Below are positions 14,436 to 21,466 of a DNA stretch of 64,000 nucleotides, piece after piece. The notes under the pieces are model-generated. The model was not told the origin of the DNA, ran no database searches, and saw only the letters and a program-made list of their open reading frames with translations. Source of the DNA: Bacillota bacterium (GTDB lineage Bacteria > Bacillota > Clostridia > Christensenellales > SZUA-584); assembly GCA_023460085.1 (NCBI GenBank), contig JAEWRI010000023.1, forward strand, positions 248,001 through 312,000. Reading direction: 5' to 3'. How positions within the stretch are numbered: the first letter of the stretch is position 1; every line of letters starts with the position of its first letter. The translations under genes were made by a program, and so were the position numbers.

Positions 14436-15445
14436 GCGGCGCAGAGGTAACGTCCCGCCGCGGCAAAGCGGATTCCCGGCTCGTTCAGACGATGGTGTCT
14501 ATGGCGGGGGTATCCTCCGCCGAAGGCATCGTGCGCGAGGGCGGCGAGCCGCGCCGCGTCCTCAGCGACATCACGCTGCGCGTAGAACGCGCGCAAAGCT
14601 GGGGCATCACGGCGCGCACCGCGTACGAGATACGGCTGCTGCTCGAGATCATCGGCAACATCCGCCCGTACGACGGCGGAAAATGCGTGCTCGCGGAACG
14701 CGGCATGCTGCGCCGCAAACGCGTTATACAGCCGCATGTGTTTTACATCGGCGGCACCGACATGCTGTACGGCAGCATGAACGTGCTGGAGTTTCTGATG
14801 TTCGCCACCGCCCGGCTGCGCGAAGAAAAACTGTCCATGCAGGAGAATCTGTTCGAGTTTCTCATTGCCATCGGCCTTTCAGACATTTCGCTGACCGCGG
14901 TGAAATGGCTGTCGGCGGAGGAAAAAGCCGTTGTGACGCTGATCGCCGCCGCGTATTCCGCCAGTGCCATGATCGTATTCAACCTGCCGGAGGCTGCGTT
15001 CGACGCCCGGCTGCGCAGCGCCATTGCGCAGACGGCGACGCTGATTATGCGGCGCGGCAAGGCGCTGATACTCGGCACGCTGGACTGCGCGCTGATAGAC
15101 GAAGCCTGTACGCACACCGCGTTCATCGCGGACGGACGCATGCTCTATCAGGGCACCGCGGAGGCGCTGAAGCAGGAGTACGATCGGTGCGTGCTGATAC
15201 TGGATGACGCCGACATCGAGGACCTGCGCCGTAAACTCGATGCTGTGCTGGACGGCAGCGGGCTGTCCGCCAAGGACGGCTGTCTGCGGGTGACGGCCTC
15301 GGACGACGCGCAAACCCCCGCGCTGTACCGCCGCATCGCCGAAGCGGGCGTACTGCCGCATGCTATCCGGATGCATGAGAAAACCGTGAACTACGCATAT
15401 GAGGAGCTGGTGCGCCGCCATGATCTATCGGAGCCGTTATTATAA
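14432..15445 (+). CDS. Degenerate ABC-type ATPase domain protein
   Basis: 337 residues that keep the ABC ATPase frame (RVLSDITLRVERAQSWGIT, LLEIIGNIRPYDGG, and the late IADGRMLYQGTAEALKQEY) but lose each catalytic motif. Where Walker A should be there is GITARTAYEIRLL, with no GKS/T. The signature is WLSAEEKAV instead of LSGGQ. Walker B is MIVFNLPEAAFD, lacking both Asp and Glu. The switch His is absent (LGTLDCALID). So it should not hydrolyse ATP. The C-terminal 90 residues resemble the accessory domain of CcmA-like transporters. It is coupled to sipW (ATGA) and to the next gene by overlap, implying a complex. Confidence 0.75.
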   Translation: MSGAEVTSRRGKADSRLVQTMVSMAGVSSAEGIVREGGEPRRVLSDITLRVERAQSWGITARTAYEIRLLLEIIGNIRPYDGGKCVLAERGMLRRKRVIQPHVFYIGGTDMLYGSMNVLEFLMFATARLREEKLSMQENLFEFLIAIGLSDISLTAVKWLSAEEKAVVTLIAAAYSASAMIVFNLPEAAFDARLRSAIAQTATLIMRRGKALILGTLDCALIDEACTHTAFIADGRMLYQGTAEALKQEYDRCVLILDDADIEDLRRKLDAVLDGSGLSAKDGCLRVTASDDAQTPALYRRIAEAGVLPHAIRMHEKTVNYAYEELVRRHDLSEPLL

Positions 15446-16823
15446 TAAGGAGGCGCGCCAGGCGTACATGGACAGCCGCATCAGCCTGCGCCGCAGGCTG
15501 TCGCTCTCGCTGTTTATGGGGCTTGTTTCCTTCGCCGTGTATTTCGTGCTCCAGACGCTGAAGGAAAGCGTACTCTCCGACGCCGCGCCTGAGCTCATGC
15601 AGCCCAGCTACTTCTCCACGCTTTATATCTATATCCATACGGCGCTGCTGGGCGCGGCGGCTTACTATATCGTCTACTATGACCATCTGTTCTTTACCGA
15701 AATCCGGCGCAACGCGTGGTACCTGCTGATTCAAATGGGGTATCGGCCCGGGGCGATGATCGCGGCCAAGCTGGCGGCGCTGCTCTTCTTCGCGCTGGTC
15801 GTATACACCGCGGGCTTTGTGATAACGGCATTGCTGACGGTATTTTTGAAATACACCTTCGTGTCCGCCTACATGCCCGCGCTCTGGCTGGCGGGCCTTA
15901 CCGACGTGCTGCTGCTCACCGTTGCTTCGCTTACCCTGTCGCTCTTTGTGAAAAGCGCCGGGGACGCGCGGCTGGGCATCGCCGCGGCGGCAGTCGGCGT
16001 GCTGGCGCTGAAGGCGCTGACCGGCGCATACGGCATACTGCGCAACCGTGTAACCATGCAGGAGTTCGGCAGCCTGTTCGATACCACGCGCTCGTGGTAT
16101 TTCCCCGCCGCCGCCGCGCTTCTGCTGGCCGGTACGGCGCTCGCCGCGCTGCGTGCCGCCCGGCTGGCGCGCTATTACAGTCCGCCCGCGCCGGACGCGG
16201 AAGCGCTTCCCGAGGGAATCGCGGCGGTCCGCATGGACGGAAAGATCCTCAAACAGCACGCGGAGCAGCGCGGACAGCGTTCGCGGCGCAGAAAGCTGCT
16301 CAATGCCGCCGTCACCGCGCTGCTGATCGCCGTGGTATCCGCCGCACTCGCGCTGAACGTGCTGATCATACTCATCAGCACCTCCACGCCCGGCAGCGAG
16401 GTCACGATACGCGGCACCATCCCCTACGTGTTCCAGTCCGACACCATGCAGCCGTCCATTGCGATGAATGATCTCGTATTCTTCCGCAAGGTGGACGTAC
16501 AGTATCCGCTGGCGGAAGACCAGATTGTGCTCTTTACGGACGACAGCATCGTCTATGTGGAGCGCGTAACGGAGATAACAGGCGATGTGCTGAAGGTGGA
16601 CATCGACAGCTATCCTTCCGGCGCAGAGGCCGGAGCCATGCGAAAGGAAATCCCGCGTTCCGCCGTATACGGCGTGTACGCCGGCAGAAACCGCTGGCTG
16701 GGCGCGCTGATACTGTTCTCTAATACCATCATCGGGCGCATCGTTTTCCTGCTGGTGCCCGCGGTGCTGCTTTTCTTCCGCGGGCCGATCGCGGCGCGGT
16801 ATAAAAAAAGCCGGGGCGCGTAA
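15420..16823 (+). CDS. ABC-2-like membrane protein fused to inactive signal peptidase domain
   Basis: 467 residues from ATG 15420 (start uncertain; 15399 and 15468 are in frame). The first 260 residues hold about six membrane helices in an ABC-2 permease-like order (FMGLVSFAVYFVLQ, IHTALLGAAAYYIVYY, AALLFFALVVYTAGFVI, VLLLTVASLTLSLFV and others). After a basic linker comes another helix (about 300-322) and an extracytosolic domain aligning with SipW: IPYVFQSDTMQPSI, EDQIVLFTDDSIVYVERVTEI, RSAVYGVYAGR, then a final helix. The nucleophile Ser is Thr342 (SDTM for SGSM) and the His is Glu381 (VERV for THRIV), so the peptidase is dead. With the degenerate ATPase it may form a scaffold or substrate-delivery complex for SipW; function is inferred. 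Confidence 0.75.
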   Translation: MIYRSRYYNKEARQAYMDSRISLRRRLSLSLFMGLVSFAVYFVLQTLKESVLSDAAPELMQPSYFSTLYIYIHTALLGAAAYYIVYYDHLFFTEIRRNAWYLLIQMGYRPGAMIAAKLAALLFFALVVYTAGFVITALLTVFLKYTFVSAYMPALWLAGLTDVLLLTVASLTLSLFVKSAGDARLGIAAAAVGVLALKALTGAYGILRNRVTMQEFGSLFDTTRSWYFPAAAALLLAGTALAALRAARLARYYSPPAPDAEALPEGIAAVRMDGKILKQHAEQRGQRSRRRKLLNAAVTALLIAVVSAALALNVLIILISTSTPGSEVTIRGTIPYVFQSDTMQPSIAMNDLVFFRKVDVQYPLAEDQIVLFTDDSIVYVERVTEITGDVLKVDIDSYPSGAEAGAMRKEIPRSAVYGVYAGRNRWLGALILFSNTIIGRIVFLLVPAVLLFFRGPIAARYKKSRGA

Positions 16824-16834
16824 TCCCCCGACTC

Positions 16835-17140
16835 CTATCTCGAAAAAGCCTGAATGCCGTCTATCTTTCCTGCCTCGTACGCTTTGCGCAGCAGCAGGTA
16901 TTCCTCCCGTCTGCCGAAGTACAGCGCACAGTAATTGCGCTGTATCTGCGTACCGGTAAAGAGGTACCGCTCCATCTCCGCTACGCCCTCCTCGCTGTCC
17001 ACATGGCCCAGCGCAAAATCGAGTATCTTTGACTCCGCGATGCTCATGCCGCCATTGAGGTGCGCCATGATCTCTCCGATGGACTCGGCGGTACCCTTCT
17101 TCGCCAGCTCAATGCTGCGCTGCAGCAAATTGCGTTCCAT
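16835..17140 (-). CDS. Conserved hypothetical protein, 101 residues
   Basis: Mostly helical and soluble (LLQRSIELAKKGTAESIGEI, EEGVAEMERYLFTG, EEYLLLRKAYEAGKIDG), with no recognised domain. Ribosome site GAAGGAGG precedes the ATG. It ends 12 bases from the convergent stop of the membrane protein, and is the last gene of a leftward unit with the hydrolase and HTH genes. Confidence 0.6.
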   Translation of the reverse strand: MERNLLQRSIELAKKGTAESIGEIMAHLNGGMSIAESKILDFALGHVDSEEGVAEMERYLFTGTQIQRNYCALYFGRREEYLLLRKAYEAGKIDGIQAFSR

Positions 17141-17156
17141 GCGCCGCCTCCTTCCT

Positions 17157-17990
17157 TCACCCTTCCTTCGTCAGAAATGGCACCATATAATCCACCGCGT
17201 TCATCACCATATGCCCCACGCCTTTCAGCACGCGCACGTCGGCACCGGGGAAAAGCCTGCCCAAGCGCCTTGCCGCGGCAGCGGTATCAAGCAGCACATC
17301 ATTATCGCCCGCCACGTAGAGCAAGGGCATATCCAGCGCCGCAAGCTGCGCGTCCGAAAACAGAGGCAGCTCCTCCGTAATCGGGTTGAAGCCGCGCAGT
17401 ATGAGGTTGATGAACTCCTCCACCTCCTTCGGCAGGGCTTCTCCCCCGGATACGACAGGGTCTATGGTCATGACACCCTTCGCCGCCGCATCCTCATTCA
17501 CTTTTCCCAGGAAATCCGTATTGATACCCGAAAGCCCCGCGGACGCGATGAGCATGAGCCTCGAAACGCGCTTCGGGTATTTCACCGCGAATTTCAACGC
17601 AACCCAGCCGCCCAGCGAGTTTCCGGCTATTGCCGCCGTTTCCACGCCCAGCGCGTCCAGTGTTTCGCCCAGCCAGTCGGCATAACCGTCGCCGTCAAGG
17701 CCGGGCCTTGTTTCCTCGCTGTTCCCGGCCTCGCCGATAATATCCAGCGCCAGTACGCGGTATTGCGAGGACAGCGCAGAGATTTCGCGGAACCAGAACG
17801 CGCTGTTGCTGCAGGAACCGTGCAGCAGCACCAGCGCCGGGCAGCCGGGATCGCCCGCCTCCAGCGCGAACGTCTCCCCGAAGCCCGTTTGTACGGTGCG
17901 CGGTCCAAAGGGAAATGCGCTCAGTATCTCGTGATACCGCGCGCGAATGCTGTCCCGGCTCCCCGGGGTTTTAAATACGCTGGTTTTCAT
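17157..17990 (-). CDS. Alpha/beta hydrolase
   Basis: 277 residues with the alpha/beta-hydrolase order: oxyanion strand LVLLHGSCSNSAFW, nucleophile elbow AIAGNSLGGWVALKFA (GxSxG), acid-region YVAGDNDVLLD and terminal VGHMVMNAVDYM with the catalytic His. Substrate unknown; esterase, lipase-like or C-C hydrolase roles all fit. ATG 17990 follows CAGGAGG and overlaps the HTH gene stop in ATGA, so the two are co-translated. Confidence 0.88.
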   Translation of the reverse strand: MKTSVFKTPGSRDSIRARYHEILSAFPFGPRTVQTGFGETFALEAGDPGCPALVLLHGSCSNSAFWFREISALSSQYRVLALDIIGEAGNSEETRPGLDGDGYADWLGETLDALGVETAAIAGNSLGGWVALKFAVKYPKRVSRLMLIASAGLSGINTDFLGKVNEDAAAKGVMTIDPVVSGGEALPKEVEEFINLILRGFNPITEELPLFSDAQLAALDMPLLYVAGDNDVLLDTAAAARRLGRLFPGADVRVLKGVGHMVMNAVDYMVPFLTKEG

Positions 17991-18427
17991 ACTTCCTCCT
18001 GCTGCATCAGCGCGGCAATGGAACCCATCACCGCCTCCATGAACCGTACGCCGCCCCACAGCGTCACGCGCACCTTGCCTTCCGCCTCGATATACTGTGT
18101 GTGCATCGACGACCTGCCGTATTCGGGCGGTTTGGAATTCAACACCGCCGTCAGCGTATTGACGATACGCATCGCGTCGTCCCTGTCCCCCACGCGGATA
18201 TCGGCGACGGACGATATCTGAACCCTTTCCTCCGCGGACAGGCTATCCTCCGGACCGGCGGTTTTCACGCTCTCCATGAAAACGCTCAAATCGTGCCCGG
18301 CTACCCGCCAGCCTTTTCCCACTTTGCCCGCACGCAGCTTGCCCTCGCGGATATACCGCTGTATGGTTTTGGGATGCATACCCAGCATCTCCGATATCTG
18401 TTCCACCGTATAATATTTCTCTTGCAT
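17987..18427 (-). CDS. Helix-turn-helix regulator (MerR/excisionase-like N-terminus)
   Basis: 146 residues. The N-terminal winged helix KYYTVEQISEMLGMHPKTIQRYIREGKLRA.. is the excisionase/MerR-like type. The C-terminal part (VNTLTAVLNSKPPEYGRSSM, VRVTLWGGVRFMEAVMGSI) is a small mixed domain I do not recognise, possibly ligand-binding. First gene of the operon with the hydrolase; an inverted repeat at its promoter suggests self-regulation. Confidence 0.78.
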   Translation of the reverse strand: MQEKYYTVEQISEMLGMHPKTIQRYIREGKLRAGKVGKGWRVAGHDLSVFMESVKTAGPEDSLSAEERVQISSVADIRVGDRDDAMRIVNTLTAVLNSKPPEYGRSSMHTQYIEAEGKVRVTLWGGVRFMEAVMGSIAALMQQEEV

Positions 18428-18437
18428 AATAAATGTT

Positions 18438-18488
18438 CCTTATTGTTTCTTATACAGCAATAATAAGGTGTTTTTAGAAATATGTCAA
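18438..18488 (-). promoter_or_regulatory. Promoter and inverted-repeat operator of the HTH operon
   Basis: Minus strand TTGACA (18483-18488), 17 bases, TATTAT (18460-18465), close to consensus. Overlapping the -10 and start region is an inverted repeat with arms TTATTG (18440-18445) and CAATAA (18458-18463), extended by CCTTA/TAAGG. Confidence 0.7.
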
Positions 18489-18623
18489 GCGGCAATCTCT
18501 GCCGCGCTGTAAGCGGAAACCGTGCTTTGAATCGCTGGCTGCGCGTGATACAATGAATACACTCCATAACAACCTCCTGGAATCTCGCGCGGCACGGCGC
18601 TGCTTTGCCGAAGAAAGGACCCC

Positions 18624-20228
18624 ATGAAAACGCTGCTGAAAAACGGAATGCTGTACGACGGAACCGGCGCGTCCGCGCGTCCCGGGTCGGTACTGCTGGA
18701 AAACGGTGTAATTAAGGATGTCCTCGCGGGCGGCGCGCCCGAAGCGTTCGATGGCGAGGCGGTGGACTGTGGGGGCAAGGCCATCGCTCCGGGCTTCATC
18801 GACGCGCACTCGCACAACGACTGGTACGCCGCGCGGCAAAACCCCGCGCCGTATTTCACGCCCTTCGTCGAGCAGGGCATCACCACACAGGTAACGGGCA
18901 ACTGCGGCTTTTCGCCCTTCGGCTTCGAGGCGGACACCCCGCACTACGGGCTGCTGGGCAGCGGTCTTTTTGAAATGGGCGAAACCTTCGGCGACTATTC
19001 CGCGTTCGCGGGCTGGCGTGCCGCAGCGGAGAAGACGACGCCGCTGAACCTTGTGCCGCTGCAGGGCCACGGTTCGGTGCGCATCGGCATTGCCGGATAC
19101 GAGAACCGCCCGCTCACGCCGGACGAAATGAAACGCCACGACGCCAAGCTGACGGAATCGTTCGACCAAGGCGTGTTCGGGCTGTCCTACGGCCTGATGT
19201 ACGAGCCGGATCGCTACGCGCCGCCGGAGGAGCTGGAGTCCGCTGCGAGGCTTACCGCCGCGCGCGGAGGCATACTGACGGTGCACGCGCGCGCGTTCTC
19301 GTGCGTTTCCACCTCGTATCAGCCGCCCATCGGCGGCGAGGCCCACAACCTGCGTGCGCTGAAGGAAATGATAGAACTCGCACGGCGCACCGGCGTGAAG
19401 CTTCAGTATTCGCACCACATCTTCGTGGGCAAGTCCACATGGCGCACGGTGGAAGAGAGCCTTGCGCTCATCGACAGCGCCCGCGCCGAGGGTGTGGATA
19501 TCGCCTACGACATCTATTCCATGACGTTCGGCGTTTCCGTCATCACGGTGGTGCTGCCCAGCTGGTACCTCTCCATGCCCAAAGAGAAACAGCACGGCTT
19601 CGCAGCACGCGCGCGGCTGGCGGTGGAAATCGCCGTTACCAAGCGCGCGCTGGGTTTCGACTTCAGCGATATCCAGGTAGCGTGGGCGGGCGAAGGCCTG
19701 AAGGAAATCTGCGGGCTGCGCATCAGCGAGCTGGCGAAGCGGTGGAAGGTGAGCGAGCTGGACGCGTACCTGCGCGTGGCAGAAGAAAGCACGGGCAAGG
19801 GGCGCGTCAACATGTACCGCTATTACAGCGAGGACATCATCCGGCGGCTGATGGCCCACGAACCGTCTCTGTTCATGACCGACGCATGGATAGAAGCCGA
19901 GGGCGTGCAGAATGCTTCCGCGTACGGCTGCTTTCCGCGGTTTCTGGCAATGGCGCGCGGCGGGGCGCTTTCGATGGAGGCGGCGGTACGCAAAATGACG
20001 GGGAGCGCCGCCGACCGATTCGGCATTGAAAAGCGGGGCTATCTGCGCCCCGGATACGCGGCGGATATCACGGTGTTCGACGCGGAGCGCGCAGACTCAC
20101 GCGGGGACGAATGCGTGCGTCCGCACGGCATCGAAGCGGTATACGTAAACGGTACGCGTCTGGTAACCTCGGGTGAGGCCGTCGAGTCCGCAATGAAGGG
20201 CGCGGGACATATCCTTATAAGGAAGTAA
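18624..20228 (+). CDS. D-aminoacylase-like amidohydrolase
   Basis: 534 residues of the N-acyl-D-amino-acid deacylase branch of the amidohydrolase superfamily. Visible: metal site APGFIDAHSHND (His62, His64), TQVTGNCGFSP holding the metal-bridging Cys of D-aminoacylases, QGHGSVRIGI, LTVHARAF, LQYSHHIFVG, and the late Asp in LFMTDAWIE, followed by the beta-sandwich end GYLRPGYAADITVFD. These enzymes release D-amino acids from N-acyl forms or act on dihydropyrimidine-like rings. Monocistronic, with AGAAAGGA before the ATG and a terminator after. Exact substrate not readable. Confidence 0.88.
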   Translation: MKTLLKNGMLYDGTGASARPGSVLLENGVIKDVLAGGAPEAFDGEAVDCGGKAIAPGFIDAHSHNDWYAARQNPAPYFTPFVEQGITTQVTGNCGFSPFGFEADTPHYGLLGSGLFEMGETFGDYSAFAGWRAAAEKTTPLNLVPLQGHGSVRIGIAGYENRPLTPDEMKRHDAKLTESFDQGVFGLSYGLMYEPDRYAPPEELESAARLTAARGGILTVHARAFSCVSTSYQPPIGGEAHNLRALKEMIELARRTGVKLQYSHHIFVGKSTWRTVEESLALIDSARAEGVDIAYDIYSMTFGVSVITVVLPSWYLSMPKEKQHGFAARARLAVEIAVTKRALGFDFSDIQVAWAGEGLKEICGLRISELAKRWKVSELDAYLRVAEESTGKGRVNMYRYYSEDIIRRLMAHEPSLFMTDAWIEAEGVQNASAYGCFPRFLAMARGGALSMEAAVRKMTGSAADRFGIEKRGYLRPGYAADITVFDAERADSRGDECVRPHGIEAVYVNGTRLVTSGEAVESAMKGAGHILIRK

Positions 20229-20238
20229 GCATATCGGC

Positions 20239-20266
20239 AAAGCGTCCCTCGGACAGGGACGCTTTT
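20239..20266 (+). terminator. Intrinsic terminator after amidohydrolase
   Basis: AGCGTCCCT-N5-AGGGACGCT followed by TTTT; lies between convergent genes. Confidence 0.8.
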
Positions 20267-20281
20267 TGATAGATTGTCGCG

Positions 20282-20536
20282 CTATTTGTGGCTGTGGTAA
20301 AACGCTTTCAATTCCGCTTTTACGTCTTCATCCAGGCTGTGCCAGCGCACACCGCGAATGGCGCCCTCCAGCGCGCAAAGGCGCATCAGGCAGGCGGACG
20401 GATCGATGGCCTTGATGCGCAGCCACGCCTCTCGGCTGCCCGCCGCACGCAATTCCGCCGGCGTGGCAATACCCACCTCCGCCAGCTGAACCTCGAGCTT
20501 GGGTCCGATGTTGGCCAAATCCGTCATGGCGCTCAT
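20282..20536 (-). CDS. TfoX C-terminal domain protein
   Basis: 84 residues: DLANIGPKLEVQLAEVGIAT, ELRAAGSREAWLRIKAID, ALEGAIRGVRWHSLDEDVK, the helix-hairpin-helix-like C-terminal domain of TfoX/Sxy as a free-standing protein. Known TfoX is a competence activator in Gammaproteobacteria; the isolated C-terminal domain in Clostridia has no defined role. Its start overlaps the Spx/ArsC-like stop in ATGA, linking it to that gene. Confidence 0.82.
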   Translation of the reverse strand: MSAMTDLANIGPKLEVQLAEVGIATPAELRAAGSREAWLRIKAIDPSACLMRLCALEGAIRGVRWHSLDEDVKAELKAFYHSHK

Positions 20537-20880
20537 CGTCTCGCCTCCCATTCCGCTTCCCGGAAACCGACGAGCACGAAGTCTTCTCCCGCGAGTATGG
20601 GACGCTTCACGAGCATGCCGTCCGTGGCGAGCAGCAATAGCTGCTCCTCCTCGTTCATGGATTTCAGCCTTTCCGAAAGCCCCAGCTGCTTGTACGCAAG
20701 CCCGCTGGTATTGAAAAACCGCTTCAACGGCAGACCGCTGACGCCGTGCCATTTCCGCAGCTCGTCATAACCGGGGTTGTCCGCCTTGATATCGCGGAAT
20801 TCGTATGCGATGCCGCGCGCGTCCAGCCACTGCCTCGCCTTTTTGCAGGTGGTGCAGTGCGGATAACAGATGAACTGCAT
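20533..20880 (-). CDS. ArsC/Spx-family thioredoxin-fold protein
   Basis: 115 residues. N-terminal CYPHCTTCKKARQWLDARGI carries the CxxC found in Spx/MgsR-like proteins and some ArsC-type reductases, followed by YEFRDIKADNPGYDEL and the C-terminal GLPLKRFFNTSG, MLVKRPILA patterns of the family. In Bacillus, Spx-type members bind RNA polymerase under thiol stress, while ArsC-type members reduce arsenate; the context (TfoX-C) does not decide. AGGAGGGGG precedes the ATG. Confidence 0.82.
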   Translation of the reverse strand: MQFICYPHCTTCKKARQWLDARGIAYEFRDIKADNPGYDELRKWHGVSGLPLKRFFNTSGLAYKQLGLSERLKSMNEEEQLLLLATDGMLVKRPILAGEDFVLVGFREAEWEARR

Positions 20881-21053
20881 AAACCCCCTCCTCTTTTTGC
20901 GTATATTATACCATTTCTCCGCGCAGACGTCCCTTTTCGCATACTTTTTTTGATGATGCTTCCCTTCTCTTTTCGTACAATGGGCTTGCAGTGATGCAGC
21001 GAAACGCTCCTGTGCGGCGGGATCGAAATCCCGCGCGGTGCCCCTGGCCTCTG
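20881..21053 (+). other. Non-coding region before the tRNA-like element
   Basis: No supported gene. A 7-bp hairpin GCGGGAT-CGAA-ATCCCGC spans 21016-21033. The first 60 bases form the upstream region of the leftward ArsC/Spx-like gene. Confidence 0.4.
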
Positions 21054-21172
21054 GCCTCGCGGTATGCCGGATGTGTTTCGCACAAAGATATGCGAAGGTT
21101 CGACTCCTTCTGCGGGCCGAAAGCCCGTATGGCTTAGTGGTTAGAGCAATCTGGTTTGGCAACGCTTAAGGC
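21054..21172 (+). ncRNA. Circularly permuted tRNA-like element
   Basis: A complete T-arm, GAAGG-TTCGACT-CCTTC (21094-21110), runs straight into TGCGGGC (21111-21117). After only five bases (CGAAA) comes GCCCGTA (21123-21129), which pairs with it over seven positions as an acceptor stem. It is followed by U8-G9 and a canonical D-arm, GCTT-AGTGGTTA-GAGC (21132-21147), with A14, G18G19 and A21 in place. ATCT (21149-21152) can pair with AGAT (21086-21089) as an anticodon stem. Outside that, TTGGCA/TGCCGG, CGC/GCG and AGGC/GCCT extend the helix. So the 3' half precedes the 5' half. No CCA is encoded and the anticodon is not clear. It may be a permuted tRNA gene, a tRNA-mimicking RNA or a remnant of tandem tRNA copies. 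Confidence 0.5.
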
Positions 21173-21466
21173 GCGTGGTTCAAATCCACTCAATGGAGTG
21201 CCCTGTCATGGCATATCTGACAATCGCAGCGCTGCAGTCCGGCGCTTTGGCCCGTGTGCGAAGGGGCTTGCCCCATCGCCGCGGACAGCAGGCACTCCGC
21301 CCTGCGCCGCGAGGGATACCGCCGCATTTTTTTGGAAACCAGGGCCTCACCTCCGTTTCCCGGGAAATGCCGCTGAACCCGCGGCCCGCGGACTATCTGT
21401 GAAGCGCCGGACGGCAGCGGCGGAGAACAGGCACGGCAAAGTGCTTTAAATAAGGGGGAAAGAAAT
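21173..21466 (+). other. Non-coding region with extra tRNA-type arm
   Basis: GTGG-TTCAAAT-CCAC (21175-21189) is a consensus T-arm or a CAA anticodon arm, lying just outside the permuted element without matching partners. GGGGC-TT-GCCCC follows near 21265. No ORF looks real. The stretch ends with the AAGGGGGAAAG ribosome site of the slipin gene. Confidence 0.4.

Noticed and set aside
20983..21118. Normal-orientation tRNA using GGCTTGCA as 5' acceptor strand
   Set aside because: It pairs with TGCGGGCC only through two G-U pairs, the RNA would be 136 nt, no D-arm with GG is present and the middle does not fold as an anticodon arm. The complement pattern is loose enough to be expected by chance.
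21123..21197. Normal-orientation tRNA from GCCCGTA with the downstream TTCAAAT arm as T-arm
   Set aside because: The expected 3' acceptor strand is missing (CAATGGA does not pair with GCCCGTA) and the 17 nt after the D-arm do not form an anticodon stem. The permuted fold explains the acceptor far better.
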